NCBI GenBank assembly: GCA_030683705.1 | Contig: JAUXPP010000167.1 | Location: forward strand, 49,811 to 113,810 | Direction: 5' to 3' | DNA: 64,000 nt | Origin: Polaromonas sp. | GTDB taxonomy: Bacteria; Pseudomonadota; Gammaproteobacteria; Burkholderiales; Burkholderiaceae_C | Part shown: positions 36,779-46,107 of the stretch, in pieces | How the letters are laid out: every line of letters starts with the position of its first letter | How positions within the stretch are numbered: position 1 is the first letter of the stretch | Translations under genes and position numbers: made by a program | The notes under the pieces: generated by a model | Database searches by the model: none | Told to the model about the DNA's origin: nothing | The model's input: the letters and a program-made list of their open reading frames with translations, nothing else

Positions 36779-37327
36779 TCAGGTCTGGAAATCTGCGCCC
36801 CTGAACGCCTGCCCGGCCTTGTCCTTCGCCGAGAGCAGCGGGCTGGAACCCGCCAGGGGCCAGTCAATCGCGAGGTCAGGATCATCCCACGCCACACAGC
36901 GCTCCTGCGCCGGTGCGTAATAGTCGGTGGCCTTGTACAGGAAGTCCGCAGTCTCGCTGAGCACGAGGAACCCGTGCGCCAGCCCCGGCGGAACCCAAAG
37001 CTGGCGATTGTCCTGTTCATTGAGTTCCACGCCAACCCATTTACCGAAGGTCGGCGATTCGGGACGGATATCCACCGCCACGTCATAAGCGGCCCCGCGC
37101 ACCACGCGAACCAGCTTGCCCTGGGGCTGCCCCACCTGGTAATGCAAGCCACGCAGGACCCCCTTTGCAGACCGGCTGTGGTTGTCCTGGACAAAAGTCA
37201 GGTCCGTGCCGGTGGCGGCATTGAAATCCCGCTGGTTGAAACTTTCAAAAAAGAAACCACGCGCATCGCCGAAAATCCGGGGCTCAATGATCAGCACATC
37301 TGCAATGGCCGTCTGTGTCACCTTCAT
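36779..37327 (-). CDS. rfbC: dTDP-4-dehydrorhamnose 3,5-epimerase
   Basis: This 182-residue cupin enzyme epimerises dTDP-4-dehydro-6-deoxyglucose at C3 and C5. It has [17 protein letters not shown] with the catalytic His, [13 protein letters not shown], and the paired Tyr region [19 protein letters not shown]. It overlaps rfbA by four bases (ATGA). It is the last gene of the rhamnose operon, converging on the plus-strand dehydratase with only 37 bp between the stops. Confidence 0.95.
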   Translation of the reverse strand: MKVTQTAIADVLIIEPRIFGDARGFFFESFNQRDFNAATGTDLTFVQDNHSRSAKGVLRGLHYQVGQPQGKLVRVVRGAAYDVAVDIRPESPTFGKWVGVELNEQDNRQLWVPPGLAHGFLVLSETADFLYKATDYYAPAQERCVAWDDPDLAIDWPLAGSSPLLSAKDKAGQAFRGADFQT

Positions 37328-38211
37328 GGCTGACCCCGCTCTTTAAGCAGGCGAAGCAGGTATTGACCGTACCCGTTCCTGGCGAGCGGTTGCGCAAGTT
37401 TTTCAAGCGCTGCATCACTGATAAAGCCGTTGCGCCAGGCAATTTCTTCGGGGCAGGCGATTTTCAGACCCTGCCGGTGCTCCAGCGTTGCGATGAACTG
37501 CCCCGCATCGAGAAGGCTGTCGTGGGTACCGGTATCCAGCCACGCATAGCCCCGCTGCATGATCTGGACCTTCAATCCGCCCCGCTCCAGATAAACCTGG
37601 TTGACTGCCGTGATTTCAAGCTCGCCCCGGCTGCTGGGTTTGATGGACTTGGCGATCTCGACCACCTGTGCGTCATAAAAATACAGGCCGGTGACGGCAT
37701 AGTGGCTTTTGGGCGACGCGGGTTTTTCCTCAATGCTGTTGGCCCTGCCGTCCGCATCAAAAGCCACCACGCCGTAGCGCTCGGGATCCTGCACATGGTA
37801 GGCAAACACCGTTGCGCCCGACTCCTGCGCATCTGCTTCCATCAGCAGCTTGTGCAGGTCATGGCCGTAGAAAATATTGTCTCCGAGCACCAGCGCACTT
37901 GGGGCGCCGTCGAGGAACTTCTCCCCGATGATGAAGGCCTGCGCCAGGCCATCGGGGCTGGGCTGCACCGCATACTTGAGCTTCAAGCCCCATTGTGAGC
38001 CGTCCCCCAGAAGCTGTTCGAAGCGGGGCGTATCCTGCGGCGTGCTGATGATCAACACCTCGCGGATGCCCGCGATCATCAGTGTGCTCAACGGGTAGTA
38101 CACCATGGGCTTGTCGTAAACCGGCAGGAGCTGCTTGCTGATGGCAAGTGTGGCCGGGTGCAGGCGGGTGCCAGAGCCTCCGGCGAGGATGATGCCTTTG
38201 CGTTGGGTCAT
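37324..38211 (-). CDS. rfbA: Glucose-1-phosphate thymidylyltransferase
   Basis: RfbA makes dTDP-glucose from dTTP and glucose 1-phosphate. The 295-residue protein has the nucleotide loop [33 protein letters not shown] and the family [13 protein letters not shown] start at the ATG at 38211 (MTQRKGIIL); an upstream in-frame ATG adds an unlikely arginine-rich leader. It is coupled to rfbC by a four-base overlap and follows rfbD after eight bases. Confidence 0.95.
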   Translation of the reverse strand: MTQRKGIILAGGSGTRLHPATLAISKQLLPVYDKPMVYYPLSTLMIAGIREVLIISTPQDTPRFEQLLGDGSQWGLKLKYAVQPSPDGLAQAFIIGEKFLDGAPSALVLGDNIFYGHDLHKLLMEADAQESGATVFAYHVQDPERYGVVAFDADGRANSIEEKPASPKSHYAVTGLYFYDAQVVEIAKSIKPSSRGELEITAVNQVYLERGGLKVQIMQRGYAWLDTGTHDSLLDAGQFIATLEHRQGLKIACPEEIAWRNGFISDAALEKLAQPLARNGYGQYLLRLLKERGQP

Positions 38212-38219
38212 GAGATGGA

Positions 38220-39110
38220 TCAGGTGATTTCGGACAACATGCGGGCGACGCCTTGTTGCCACTCGGGGAGAGTCAAGCCGAAGCTGTCACGGAGTTTAGC
38301 GGTGTTCAGGCGGGAATTGTCGGGCCGCAAGGCCGGCGTGGGAAAGGCAGCCGTCGGAACCGGATCGACGGCCTCAGGCGAGGTCTTCAGAGACATGCCC
38401 GACCGGGTCGCATGCTCAAGCACATAACGGGCATAACCATGCCACGAGGTCTCACCGGCGGCGGCCAAGTGATAAATACCGGCGGCGGAAGCGCCATGCC
38501 GGACGGCCCAAGTCATGTGCGCCGTGACATCTGCCAGCAAATCGGCGCCGGTTGGCGCGCCAAACTGGTCACTGACAACACTCAGGCGCTCGCGCTCCGC
38601 GGCCAGGCGCAGCATCGTCCTGGCGAAGTTGCCGCCGCGTGCTGCATAAACCCAGCTGGTGCGCAATATCAGGTGTTTTTTGCACAAGGCAACGATGCGC
38701 TTTTCACCCTCCAGCTTGGATCGGCCATAGACGTTGAGCGGGCCGGTTGGATCGTCCTCTCGCCAGGGCGTGCTGCCGCTGCCGTCAAACACATAGTCGG
38801 TCGAGTAGTGCACCAGCCAGGCGCCTGCCGCCTGAGCCGCCTCCGCCAGCACGCCGGGGGCTTCGGCATTGACGGTGTGCGCGGTTGCGGCATCACTTTC
38901 GGCCTTGTCCACTGCGGTATAGGCAGCTGCGTTGACGATGAGATCAGGGCGCAGTTGCTGCACGGCGGCGCGAATTCCCTGCAGGTTGCCGAGATCTCCG
39001 CAATGGTCGGTGCTGTGCCGGTCCAGCGCCACCAGCTCGCCCAGGGGGGCCAGACTGCGCTGCAACTCCCATCCGACCTGCCCGTTCTTGCCGAAAAGCA
39101 GGATTTTCAT
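38220..39110 (-). CDS. rfbD: dTDP-4-dehydrorhamnose reductase
   Basis: This short SDR of 296 residues reduces the 4-keto group to give dTDP-L-rhamnose. The NAD(P) loop is [18 protein letters not shown]; the catalytic block is [13 protein letters not shown], and STDYVFDGS carries the Thr/Ser position. Start at 39110 overlaps the rfbB stop by four bases. Gene order rfbB-rfbD-rfbA-rfbC is the common arrangement. Confidence 0.95.
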   Translation of the reverse strand: MKILLFGKNGQVGWELQRSLAPLGELVALDRHSTDHCGDLGNLQGIRAAVQQLRPDLIVNAAAYTAVDKAESDAATAHTVNAEAPGVLAEAAQAAGAWLVHYSTDYVFDGSGSTPWREDDPTGPLNVYGRSKLEGEKRIVALCKKHLILRTSWVYAARGGNFARTMLRLAAERERLSVVSDQFGAPTGADLLADVTAHMTWAVRHGASAAGIYHLAAAGETSWHGYARYVLEHATRSGMSLKTSPEAVDPVPTAAFPTPALRPDNSRLNTAKLRDSFGLTLPEWQQGVARMLSEIT

Positions 39111-40177
39111 GCGGTGGCCGCGCCCGCGTAGTGGGTGTCGACCCAGTCCCTGTAGGCGCCGCTTTGCACATCGGCCACCCAGCCGGGATTGGCCAGGTAC
39201 CAACGGATCGTCTTTTCTATGCCGGTCTCAAAAGTTTCCGCAGGCCGCCAGCCGAGTTCACGCTCGATCTTGCTCGCGTCAATGGCATAACGGCGGTCGT
39301 GTCCGGGCCGGTCCTTGATATGGGTGATTTGCTCTCGATAGGATTTGCCGTCTGGACGCGGGTGCATTCCGTCGAGCAAGGCACACACACTGCCGACAAT
39401 GTCGATGTTGGGTTTCTCGTTCCAGCCGCCGACGTTGTAGACCTCACCGGCTTTCCCCGCTTCGAGCACGCGGCGTATCGCGCTGCAGTGGTCGGCGACA
39501 TACAGCCAGTCCCGGACCTGCAGGCCATCCCCGTAAACCGGCAAGGGCTTGCCCGCGAGGGCATTGACGATCATCAGTGGAATCAGTTTTTCGGGGAAAT
39601 GGCGTGGCCCGTAGTTGTTGCTGCAATTGGTCGTGAGCACCGGCAGGCCGTAGGTATGGTGGTAGGCGCGTACCAGATGATCGCTGGCCGCCTTGCTTGC
39701 GGAATAAGGGCTGTTGGGCTGGTAGGGATGCGTTTCCGTAAATGCGGCATCGGCCGGCCCCAGCGACCCGTACACCTCGTCCGTGGACACGTGCAGAAAG
39801 CGAAAGCCGGTTTTCTCCGCCATGTCCAGGCCAACCCAGTAGGACCTGGCAGCCTCAAGCAGGCGGAAGGTTCCGACGATGTTGGTCTGGATGAAATCTT
39901 CCGGACTGGAGATGGACCGGTCTACATGGGATTCGGCCGCAAAATTGACAATGGCTCGCGGCTGGTAACGCTCCAGAAGGCCAGACACCAGCGCAGCATC
40001 GCCTATGTCGCCCTTGACGAAGATGTGCCTCGGATCGCCCTGCAGCACAGCCAGGCTTTCCATGTTGCCGGCATAGGTGAGCTTGTCGAGATTAATGACC
40101 GGCTCGTCATGTATCGCCAGCCACTCCAGAACAAAATTGGCGCCGATAAAACCCGCGCCTCCGGTAAGCAAAATCAT
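39107..40177 (-). CDS. rfbB: dTDP-glucose 4,6-dehydratase
   Basis: RfbB opens the rhamnose operon. The 356-residue protein has [19 protein letters not shown], the catalytic [14 protein letters not shown] block ([12 protein letters not shown]) and [20 protein letters not shown], all standard. The following genes overlap or nearly overlap, so rfbBDAC is one translationally coupled unit. Its promoter should lie in 40178-40270, before the terminator of the neighbouring unit. Confidence 0.96.
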   Translation of the reverse strand: MILLTGGAGFIGANFVLEWLAIHDEPVINLDKLTYAGNMESLAVLQGDPRHIFVKGDIGDAALVSGLLERYQPRAIVNFAAESHVDRSISSPEDFIQTNIVGTFRLLEAARSYWVGLDMAEKTGFRFLHVSTDEVYGSLGPADAAFTETHPYQPNSPYSASKAASDHLVRAYHHTYGLPVLTTNCSNNYGPRHFPEKLIPLMIVNALAGKPLPVYGDGLQVRDWLYVADHCSAIRRVLEAGKAGEVYNVGGWNEKPNIDIVGSVCALLDGMHPRPDGKSYREQITHIKDRPGHDRRYAIDASKIERELGWRPAETFETGIEKTIRWYLANPGWVADVQSGAYRDWVDTHYAGAATA

Positions 40178-40274
40178 GAGCCCGTCCTATGTATGCCGAC
40201 GCCGTCTGGCGTTCGGATGCATTATGCCTTTGGCGTTTGCGCCGCCCCTTACGCGCGACCCAGTGAAAAAACCA

Positions 40275-40300
40275 GAAAAAATCGCCCGGGCGGGCGATTT
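40275..40300 (-). terminator. Rho-independent terminator after acyl-CoA reductase gene
   Basis: A nine-base perfect stem (AAATCGCCC with GGGCGATTT) and a four-base loop lie 20 bp beyond the stop of the minus-strand reductase gene. On that strand the stem is followed by a T-rich run. It separates the lipid gene from the rhamnose operon. Confidence 0.85.
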
Positions 40301-40320
40301 CCGGGAAGCGCGGAGGACCG

Positions 40321-42318
40321 TCAGAAATGAATCCCGCGCATCATCTGCTGCAAGGCCACGGCTTCAGGCGACAGTGTCTGCTTGACCGGCTTGTCGCCCG
40401 GCTTGGCGCCTTTGGCAGCTGACGAATCAGGGAACATGCGGAAGCTGGTGTTCATCGCGATCTGCGCGACGCGCGGCAACAGCGCATGCAACACCTGGCC
40501 GGCAATCCCCAGGCGGGTCGCAATACGCACCGACTTGAAGATGCAGGCCTGGGCCACCAGGTCGGCGGCTTCCTCGGGGCTCAGGGTCGGCACGTTGTTG
40601 TACAGGTTGGTGGGCGCAATCATCGGCGTGCGCACCAGCGGCATGTTGATGGTGGTGAAGGTGATGCCCTGGTCGGCAAATTCGCTAGACGCGCAGCGTG
40701 TCCAGGCATCCAGCGCGGATTTGGACGCCACATAGGCCGAGAAACGCGGCGCATTGGTCAACACGCCGATCGAGCTGATGTTGACCACATGGCCCTTGCG
40801 TTTGGCCACCATGCCGGGCAGAAAGCCCATGGTCACGCGCAGGCAGCCGAAGTAGTTGAGCTGCATGGTGCGTTCGAAATCGTGGAAGCGGTCGTAGCTG
40901 GCCTCGATGGCGCGGCGGATCGAGCGGCCGGCATTGTTGATGAGGAAATCCACGCCCCCGTGGTTGGCGATCAGCGTCTGCACAAAACGGTCGCAATCGG
41001 CCATGTCGGCAATGTCGGCCGGGTAGGCGATGAATTCATAGCCCTTGGCTTTGGCTTCCTTGCAGGCCTCGTCGAGTTTGTCCTGGTCGCGGCCGCAGAT
41101 GATGGTGACGGCGCCGGCTTCGGCAAATTTGTGCGCCGCCGCCAGGCCGATGCCCGACGATCCGCCGGTGATCAGCACCACCTTGCCGGCCACCGTGCCG
41201 CGCAGTGAGCGGTCGATGTGCAGGTCCGGGTCCAGGTGCCGCTCCCAGTAATCCCAGACCCGCCAGGCGTAGTCCTTGAGGTTGGGGCATTCCACGCCCG
41301 AGCCTTTCAGGGCGGCCAGCGTTTCGCGGCAGTCGAAACGTGTCGGGTAATTGACAAAGGTCAGCATGTCCTCGGGCAGGCCCAGGTCGGCCATGACGGC
41401 GTTGCGCACGCGCCGGACCGGCGCCAGCGCCATCAGGCTCTTCTTGACACCGCGCGGGATGAAACCGAGCAGCGCCGCATTGACGAACAAATTCATCTTG
41501 GGCGCATGGGCGGCGCGGCTGAAAATGTCCAGCACATCACCGACGCGGTAGCCCACCGGGTCCACCAGGTGAAAGCATTTTTTGGCGATGCTGGTCTTGT
41601 GGCTGATGACATCGAGCGCGTCGACCACAAAATCGACCGGCACGATGTTGATGCGGCCGCCTTCCAGGCCCACGGCCGGCATCCAGGGCGGCAGCAGTTG
41701 CCGCATGCGCTGGATCAGCTTGAAGAAATAGTAGGGCCCGTCGATCTTGTCCATCTCGCCGGTGGTGCTGTCGCCCACCACCATCGCCGGGCGGAACACG
41801 GTCCACGGCACCTTGCATTCCTTGCGCACGATTTTTTCGCTCTCGTGCTTGGTCATGAAGTAGGGATGCTCGTAGTTCTCGGCTTCCTCGAACATGTCCT
41901 CGCGGAACACACCTTCGTACAAGCCTGCCGCGGCAATCGAGCTGACATGGTGGAAATGTCCGGCGTCGATGAGCTTGGCGAATTCGACGGTGTGGCGCGT
42001 GCCTTCCACATTGACGGCGATCTGGCTTTCCTCGTCGGCGCTGAGGTCGTAAACCGCCGCGAGGTGATAGAAGTGATCGATCTGGCCCTTGAGCTTTTTG
42101 ATGTCGTCGGCAGACACACCGAGTTTTTTTGCCGTCAGGTCGCCGTGCACCGGCACGGCCCTGGCCGCGCTCACACCCCAGTACTCGCGCAGCGCCTCGA
42201 CCTTGCCCGCGCTCTCCTTGCGGATCAGGAAATGGACGACAGCCCCCTTGCGCTCCAGAAGCTTCTTGACCAGGCGCTTGCCGATGAAGCCTGTGGCTCC
42301 GGTGACGAAATACTGCAT
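40321..42318 (-). CDS. Two-domain fatty acyl-CoA reductase, alcohol-forming type
   Basis: This 665-residue protein has two SDR modules. The N-terminal module starts YFVTGATGFIGKRLVKKLL and carries YFMTKHESEKIV with Tyr and Lys; the C-terminal module, from about residue 375, has VLITGGSSGIGLAAAHKF and YVASKSALDAW. Length, order and many blocks (FREDMFEEAENYEHPY, IGVLTNAPRFSAYV, C-terminal MRGIHF) closely resemble, from memory, the Marinobacter enzyme that reduces fatty acyl-CoA to fatty alcohol. A different reductase function in other Burkholderiales cannot be excluded. Start at 42318 follows a weak purine-rich site. The wax ester synthase near 63 kb is its natural partner. Confidence 0.85.
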   Translation of the reverse strand: MQYFVTGATGFIGKRLVKKLLERKGAVVHFLIRKESAGKVEALREYWGVSAARAVPVHGDLTAKKLGVSADDIKKLKGQIDHFYHLAAVYDLSADEESQIAVNVEGTRHTVEFAKLIDAGHFHHVSSIAAAGLYEGVFREDMFEEAENYEHPYFMTKHESEKIVRKECKVPWTVFRPAMVVGDSTTGEMDKIDGPYYFFKLIQRMRQLLPPWMPAVGLEGGRINIVPVDFVVDALDVISHKTSIAKKCFHLVDPVGYRVGDVLDIFSRAAHAPKMNLFVNAALLGFIPRGVKKSLMALAPVRRVRNAVMADLGLPEDMLTFVNYPTRFDCRETLAALKGSGVECPNLKDYAWRVWDYWERHLDPDLHIDRSLRGTVAGKVVLITGGSSGIGLAAAHKFAEAGAVTIICGRDQDKLDEACKEAKAKGYEFIAYPADIADMADCDRFVQTLIANHGGVDFLINNAGRSIRRAIEASYDRFHDFERTMQLNYFGCLRVTMGFLPGMVAKRKGHVVNISSIGVLTNAPRFSAYVASKSALDAWTRCASSEFADQGITFTTINMPLVRTPMIAPTNLYNNVPTLSPEEAADLVAQACIFKSVRIATRLGIAGQVLHALLPRVAQIAMNTSFRMFPDSSAAKGAKPGDKPVKQTLSPEAVALQQMMRGIHF

Positions 42319-42515
42319 TGTGTTCTCCGCTAGACAACTCTGAACCAAAGGTAGATTCTTGCGCAAGCCCTACTTCCCGCTGGTCAGCAGAAACCCGCGC
42401 ACCCCCGGCTTCTAGGAGCCCCTGCCTAAACCTGGAACCCGACTGGGCTTATATTTTGACCATGCGCCGCATGCCCCATGCGGCCTCCATCCACACCCCA
42501 CGTCAGGAGTCCACC

Positions 42516-43025
42516 ATGGTCAAGAAGCTGCAAAAAATGAGCGCCGACAAAAAGTCCGCGCCCCAACTCTCCGGTGCCGTCAAGGAATCTGCCCAGCAGA
42601 TCTGGCTGGCCGGCCTCGGCGCCTTCTCCAAGGCACAGGAAGAAGGCGGCAAGGTCTTCGAAACCCTGGTCAAGGAAGGCCTGTCCATCCAGCGCAAGAC
42701 CCAGGCTGTGGCCGAAGAAAAAATCTCCACCGCCACCAACAAGATGGCCACCATGGCCACCGACATCAGCTCCAAGGCCGGCCACCAGTGGGACAAGCTC
42801 GAAACCATTTTTGAAGAGCGCGTCGCCAAGGCCCTGAACAAGCTGGGCGTGCCATCGGCCAAGGACGTGGATGCACTGATCGCCCGCATCGACGAGCTCA
42901 ACAAAAACGTGCAGCAGATGGCCAGCAAGCCGGCCGCCAAGGCAGCGCCCCGCGCCGCGGCAAAAAAATCCGCGGCAGCCAAACCCGCCGCCAAAAAGCG
43001 TGCGCCGGCACGCAAGTCCGCCTGA
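42516..43025 (+). CDS. Phasin-family PHA granule protein (PhaF-like)
   Basis: The 169-residue protein has the phasin helix block (QIWLAGLGAFSKAQEEGGKV, FETLVKEG) followed by a C-terminal lysine, alanine and proline repeat tail from about residue 135, like histone H1 or PhaF. That form can bind DNA and help granules segregate. The ribosome site CAGGAGT lies 5-8 bases upstream of the ATG at 42516. It is divergent from the acyl-CoA reductase gene; the 197-bp gap must hold both promoters. Confidence 0.9.
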   Translation: MVKKLQKMSADKKSAPQLSGAVKESAQQIWLAGLGAFSKAQEEGGKVFETLVKEGLSIQRKTQAVAEEKISTATNKMATMATDISSKAGHQWDKLETIFEERVAKALNKLGVPSAKDVDALIARIDELNKNVQQMASKPAAKAAPRAAAKKSAAAKPAAKKRAPARKSA

Positions 43026-43041
43026 GACTGTGACTCACGGT

Positions 43042-43068
43042 AAAAAGGACGCTCGACGTCCTTTTTTT
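43042..43068 (+). terminator. Rho-independent terminator after phasin gene
   Basis: The ten-base stem AAAAAGGACG pairs with CGTCCTTTTT around a five-base loop, 17 bp past the phasin stop, and is followed by a T-run. It is well formed on both strands because the stem itself is A/T-flanked. Confidence 0.9.
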
Positions 43069-43142
43069 ATGCCTGCCCGTCCACGGCCACATTGCTGCAA
43101 AGCAGCAAATTCGCCAGTGACCGGCGTCTACACTTCCGATTC

Positions 43143-44450
43143 ATGACTTCTGCCCAGCGTTCAGGAAAAAGCCGCCCAGGCAACGCAGTGAAAAAAACCG
43201 CCCACACCACCAGCGGACCACGCATCGCTTTGGCGCTGGCCGGCGGCGGACCGTTGGGGGCGATCTACGAAATCGGCGCCCTCTGCGCGCTCGACGAAGC
43301 GCTGCAGGGACTGTCCTTCACCAAGCTGCACCACTACGTGGGGGTTTCGGCCGGCGGGTTTATCGCCGCCGGGCTCGCCAACCGCATGACGCCGCGCGAG
43401 TTGTGCGCCGCATTCATTGAAAACGACCACCAGGCCTCGGAAGTCTTCGATCCGGCGTGGCTGCTGATGCCCGCCTATGGTGAATTCCTGCGCCGCGGCA
43501 TCATGCTGCCGGGGTTGGCGGCCTCGGCCCTGTGGCGTGCCACCTTCGGACGAAAGTCGCTGCTGCATGCGCTGGAAACCCTGGGCCCGGCCCTGCCAAC
43601 GGGGATGTTCTCGAACGAGGAAGTGGACCGGCGACTGGCTGCCCTGTTCTCGAAAAACGGCCGCACCAACAACTTCCGCGAGCTGGGCACGCGACTCACG
43701 CTGGTGGCCACCAACCTGGACAGCGGCGAGGCCGCGCCCTTCGGCCAGCCCGGCTGGGACCATGTGACTATCTCCCGGGCGGTGCAGGCCAGTTCGGCGT
43801 TGCCGGGGCTGTTTCCCCCGGTGGAAATCGACAACAGTTACTACGTGGATGGCGCGCTCAAGAAAACCCTGCACGCCGGCGTGGCGATGGACGGCGGCAT
43901 CGACCTGATGATCTGCCTGAACCCGCTGGTGCCGTTTGACGCCACCCTGGCGCCGGAGCTGTCGATGGCACAACGCGTGATGCGGCGCGGCCTGCCGCGT
44001 GAACGCCAGGCCATCCCGCGCATCGTGGACGGCGGCCTGCCGGCGGTGCTGAGCCAGACCTTCCGCTCCATGATCCACTCGCGCCTGGAGCTGGGCATGA
44101 AGCACTACGAACACGCCTATCCCGACACCGACATCGTGCTGATCGAGCCTGACGCCCGGGACACCGACATGTTCCTGGCCAACACCTTCAGCTACGGCCA
44201 GCGCCGCCAGCTCGCCGAACACGCCTACCAGACGACGCGCGAGATGCTGCGCTCGCGCAAGACCAGCCTCTCGGCCAAGCTGGCGCGGCACGGGGTGTCG
44301 CTGAACCTGGCGGTGCTGGAAGACACGCGCCGCCACCTGGTCAGCCCGGCGCCTGCGCCGACGCGGATCGGCCGGGCCATCCGTTCGCTCGAGGAAGTCA
44401 TGGAAGACGTGAGCCATGCGCTGGGGCCGTCGGCCGCCCGTCCGGCATGA
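43143..44450 (+). CDS. Patatin-like phospholipase
   Basis: This 435-residue protein has the patatin oxyanion loop LALAGGGPLGAIYEIGALCA, the nucleophile motif VGVSAGGFIAAGL (GxSxG), and the Asp of the catalytic dyad in VDGALKKTLHAG. There is no signal peptide, so it acts in the cytoplasm on phospholipids, triacylglycerols or granule lipids. It is followed after 113 bp by a TetR regulator. Its closeness to the phasin suggests storage-lipid turnover, which is inference. Confidence 0.88.
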   Translation: MTSAQRSGKSRPGNAVKKTAHTTSGPRIALALAGGGPLGAIYEIGALCALDEALQGLSFTKLHHYVGVSAGGFIAAGLANRMTPRELCAAFIENDHQASEVFDPAWLLMPAYGEFLRRGIMLPGLAASALWRATFGRKSLLHALETLGPALPTGMFSNEEVDRRLAALFSKNGRTNNFRELGTRLTLVATNLDSGEAAPFGQPGWDHVTISRAVQASSALPGLFPPVEIDNSYYVDGALKKTLHAGVAMDGGIDLMICLNPLVPFDATLAPELSMAQRVMRRGLPRERQAIPRIVDGGLPAVLSQTFRSMIHSRLELGMKHYEHAYPDTDIVLIEPDARDTDMFLANTFSYGQRRQLAEHAYQTTREMLRSRKTSLSAKLARHGVSLNLAVLEDTRRHLVSPAPAPTRIGRAIRSLEEVMEDVSHALGPSAARPA

Positions 44451-44563
44451 GCCACAGGACCGCTCCCGGGGCAGGGGCTGTCCCAAAGCGGCCCCGCTCG
44501 TCTTCCCCAGTTCCAGGACCGGCATCCGTGCGTTAGAGTAGAAAAAAATACGAGGTAGACACC

Positions 44564-45223
44564 ATGGCGAAAAAAGCGCCGCGCCGAACTGCTGAACGCA
44601 TCCTCGAGGTGACGCTTGATCTGTTCAACCGTTTCGGCGAACCCAATGTGTCGACCACGCTGATTTCGGCCGAACTGGGCATCAGCCCCGGCAACCTCTA
44701 CTACCACTACCCGGCCAAGGACGAACTGATCAACTCGCTGTTCGACCGCTACGAGCGGGCGCTCAGCGAACTGCTCAATGCCAGCGACAGCGTGCGGGAC
44801 GTGGAAGACGCCTGGTTTTTCATGCACTCGCTGTTCGAGCTGATCTGGCAATACCGCTTTCTCTACCGCGACCTCAACGACCTGCTCAGCAAGAACCGCC
44901 GGCTCGAGACACATTTCCAGTGGATCCTGAAAAACAAGACGCGCTCGGTCAAGGCCATGCTCGACAGCATGAGCCGGGCCAATGCCGTGAGCATCGACTC
45001 CCGCGAGGTCGAGGCCACCGCCACCAGCATGGTGGTGGTGCTGACCTACTGGCTGAGCTTCGAGTACGTGCGCGACCCGCGCAATGCGCTGGAGCCCGAA
45101 AATGCGCAATCCGCGCTGCTGCGCGGCGCCCACCATGTGCTCAACCTGCTGATTCCTTACCTGGAGCAGGGCCAGCGCATGCACCTGCAGGCCCTGGTCG
45201 GCGCCTACACCCAGCCGACCTGA
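44564..45223 (+). CDS. TetR-family transcriptional regulator
   Basis: The N-terminal helix-turn-helix is clear (RILEVTLDLFNRFGE then ISAELGISPGNLYYHYPAKD). The 219-residue length is normal; the C-terminal ligand domain is unassigned but rich in aromatic and acidic residues. GAGGTAGACACC precedes the ATG. It lies just upstream of a TPR protein and near lipid genes, so an acyl-CoA or fatty-acid ligand is plausible. Confidence 0.9.
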   Translation: MAKKAPRRTAERILEVTLDLFNRFGEPNVSTTLISAELGISPGNLYYHYPAKDELINSLFDRYERALSELLNASDSVRDVEDAWFFMHSLFELIWQYRFLYRDLNDLLSKNRRLETHFQWILKNKTRSVKAMLDSMSRANAVSIDSREVEATATSMVVVLTYWLSFEYVRDPRNALEPENAQSALLRGAHHVLNLLIPYLEQGQRMHLQALVGAYTQPT

Positions 45224-45254
45224 TCACCACAACACAATATTCAAGGAGACAAAC

Positions 45255-46028
45255 ATGGCCAAATGGACCGCTTTCCCCCACCCCGGCGACTATGCCTTCG
45301 ACGCGGCCAGCCTCAAAAAGAGCTGGGCCCGCCTGCACCAGGGCGACTGCGAGCCGCTGCCCAAGGACGCGGGGGTGCTGCAGGCCTGGGTGCTGTTCCA
45401 CAACGGCGAGTTCCAGAAGGCGGCCGAAGCCGGCCTGAAGGCCGGCGGCGCCGGCCTCACGGTGGCCAACAAGGCCACCAGCATTTACGCCAACTACCTC
45501 GAGACCAAGGAAAAAGCCAAGCTGGACCTGTTCATGGAAGTGGCCGGGCGGGCCGAGGCCCAGCAGGCGGCGGAACCGAAAAACGCCAACGCCTGGTACT
45601 GGCAGGCCTACGCGCTGGGCCGTTATGGCCAGGGCATCAGCGTGGCCAAGGCGCTGGCCCAGGGCCTGGGCACCAAGGTCAAGAACGCGCTGGAGCAGGC
45701 CATCAAGCTCTCACCCAAACATGCCGACGCCCACATCGCGCTGGCGGCGTTTCATGCCGAAGTGATCGACAAGGTCGGCTCGCTGATAGGCGGCATGACC
45801 TACGGCGCCAAGAAGGACCAGGGCCTGGCCTTGTTCAAGGAAGCCCTCAAGCTCAACCCGACTTCGGCGATTGCCATGATCGAATATGCCAACGGCATGG
45901 TCATGCTCGAAGGCGACAAGAAAATGAAGGAAGCCACCAAGCTGTATGAACAGGCCGCCGCCAGCCAGCCGCTCGATGCGATGGAGCGCCTGGACGTGGA
46001 GATGGCCAAGGCCGAACTCGAAGACTAG
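45255..46028 (+). CDS. TPR-like protein of unknown function
   Basis: The 257-residue protein shows helical repeats with TPR spacing (AGVLQAWVLFHNGEFQKAAEAG, NAWYWQAYALGRYGQGISVA, HADAHIALAAFHAEVIDKV, NPTSAIAMIEYANGMVML). No signal peptide is present. AAGGAG precedes the ATG, and the gene follows the TetR gene by 31 bp, so they may be co-transcribed. It may act as a protein interaction scaffold. I cannot name a partner. Confidence 0.8.
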   Translation: MAKWTAFPHPGDYAFDAASLKKSWARLHQGDCEPLPKDAGVLQAWVLFHNGEFQKAAEAGLKAGGAGLTVANKATSIYANYLETKEKAKLDLFMEVAGRAEAQQAAEPKNANAWYWQAYALGRYGQGISVAKALAQGLGTKVKNALEQAIKLSPKHADAHIALAAFHAEVIDKVGSLIGGMTYGAKKDQGLALFKEALKLNPTSAIAMIEYANGMVMLEGDKKMKEATKLYEQAAASQPLDAMERLDVEMAKAELED

Positions 46029-46037
46029 GCGAAAAAA

Positions 46038-46078
46038 ACGGGCGGAGCGCTATTTTTTTGATAGCTGCTTACGCCCGT
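46038..46078. terminator. Hairpin between convergent genes
   Basis: ACGGGCG at 46038-46044 pairs with CGCCCGT at 46072-46078, with inner pairing CTAT to ATAG around a T-run. It lies between the stop of the TPR gene and the stop of the opposite M14 gene, so it could terminate both. It overlaps repeat copy 2. Confidence 0.7.
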
Positions 46079-46107
46079 CTTACGGGGTCTGGAGCCCCAA
46101 AATGGTT
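46048..46107 (+). repeat. Short intergenic repeat, copy 2
   Basis: This copy begins CGCTATTTTTTTGATAGC and continues with TGCTTACGCCC to GGAGCCCCAAAATGG. It is in the opposite orientation to copies 1, 3, 4 and 6 and reaches the stop codon of the M14 gene. It forms the stem of the hairpin described above. Confidence 0.85.

Noticed and set aside
10..40177. JUMPstart/ops element for the polysaccharide locus
   Set aside because: I looked for the core motif upstream of the transcription units and did not find it.
39131..40330. 399-codon plus-strand frame over rfbB
   Set aside because: It is an antisense shadow of a well-conserved RfbB.
43161..44525. 454-codon minus-strand frame over the patatin gene
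   Set aside because: It has no family motif; the plus strand carries the intact oxyanion loop and GxSxG.
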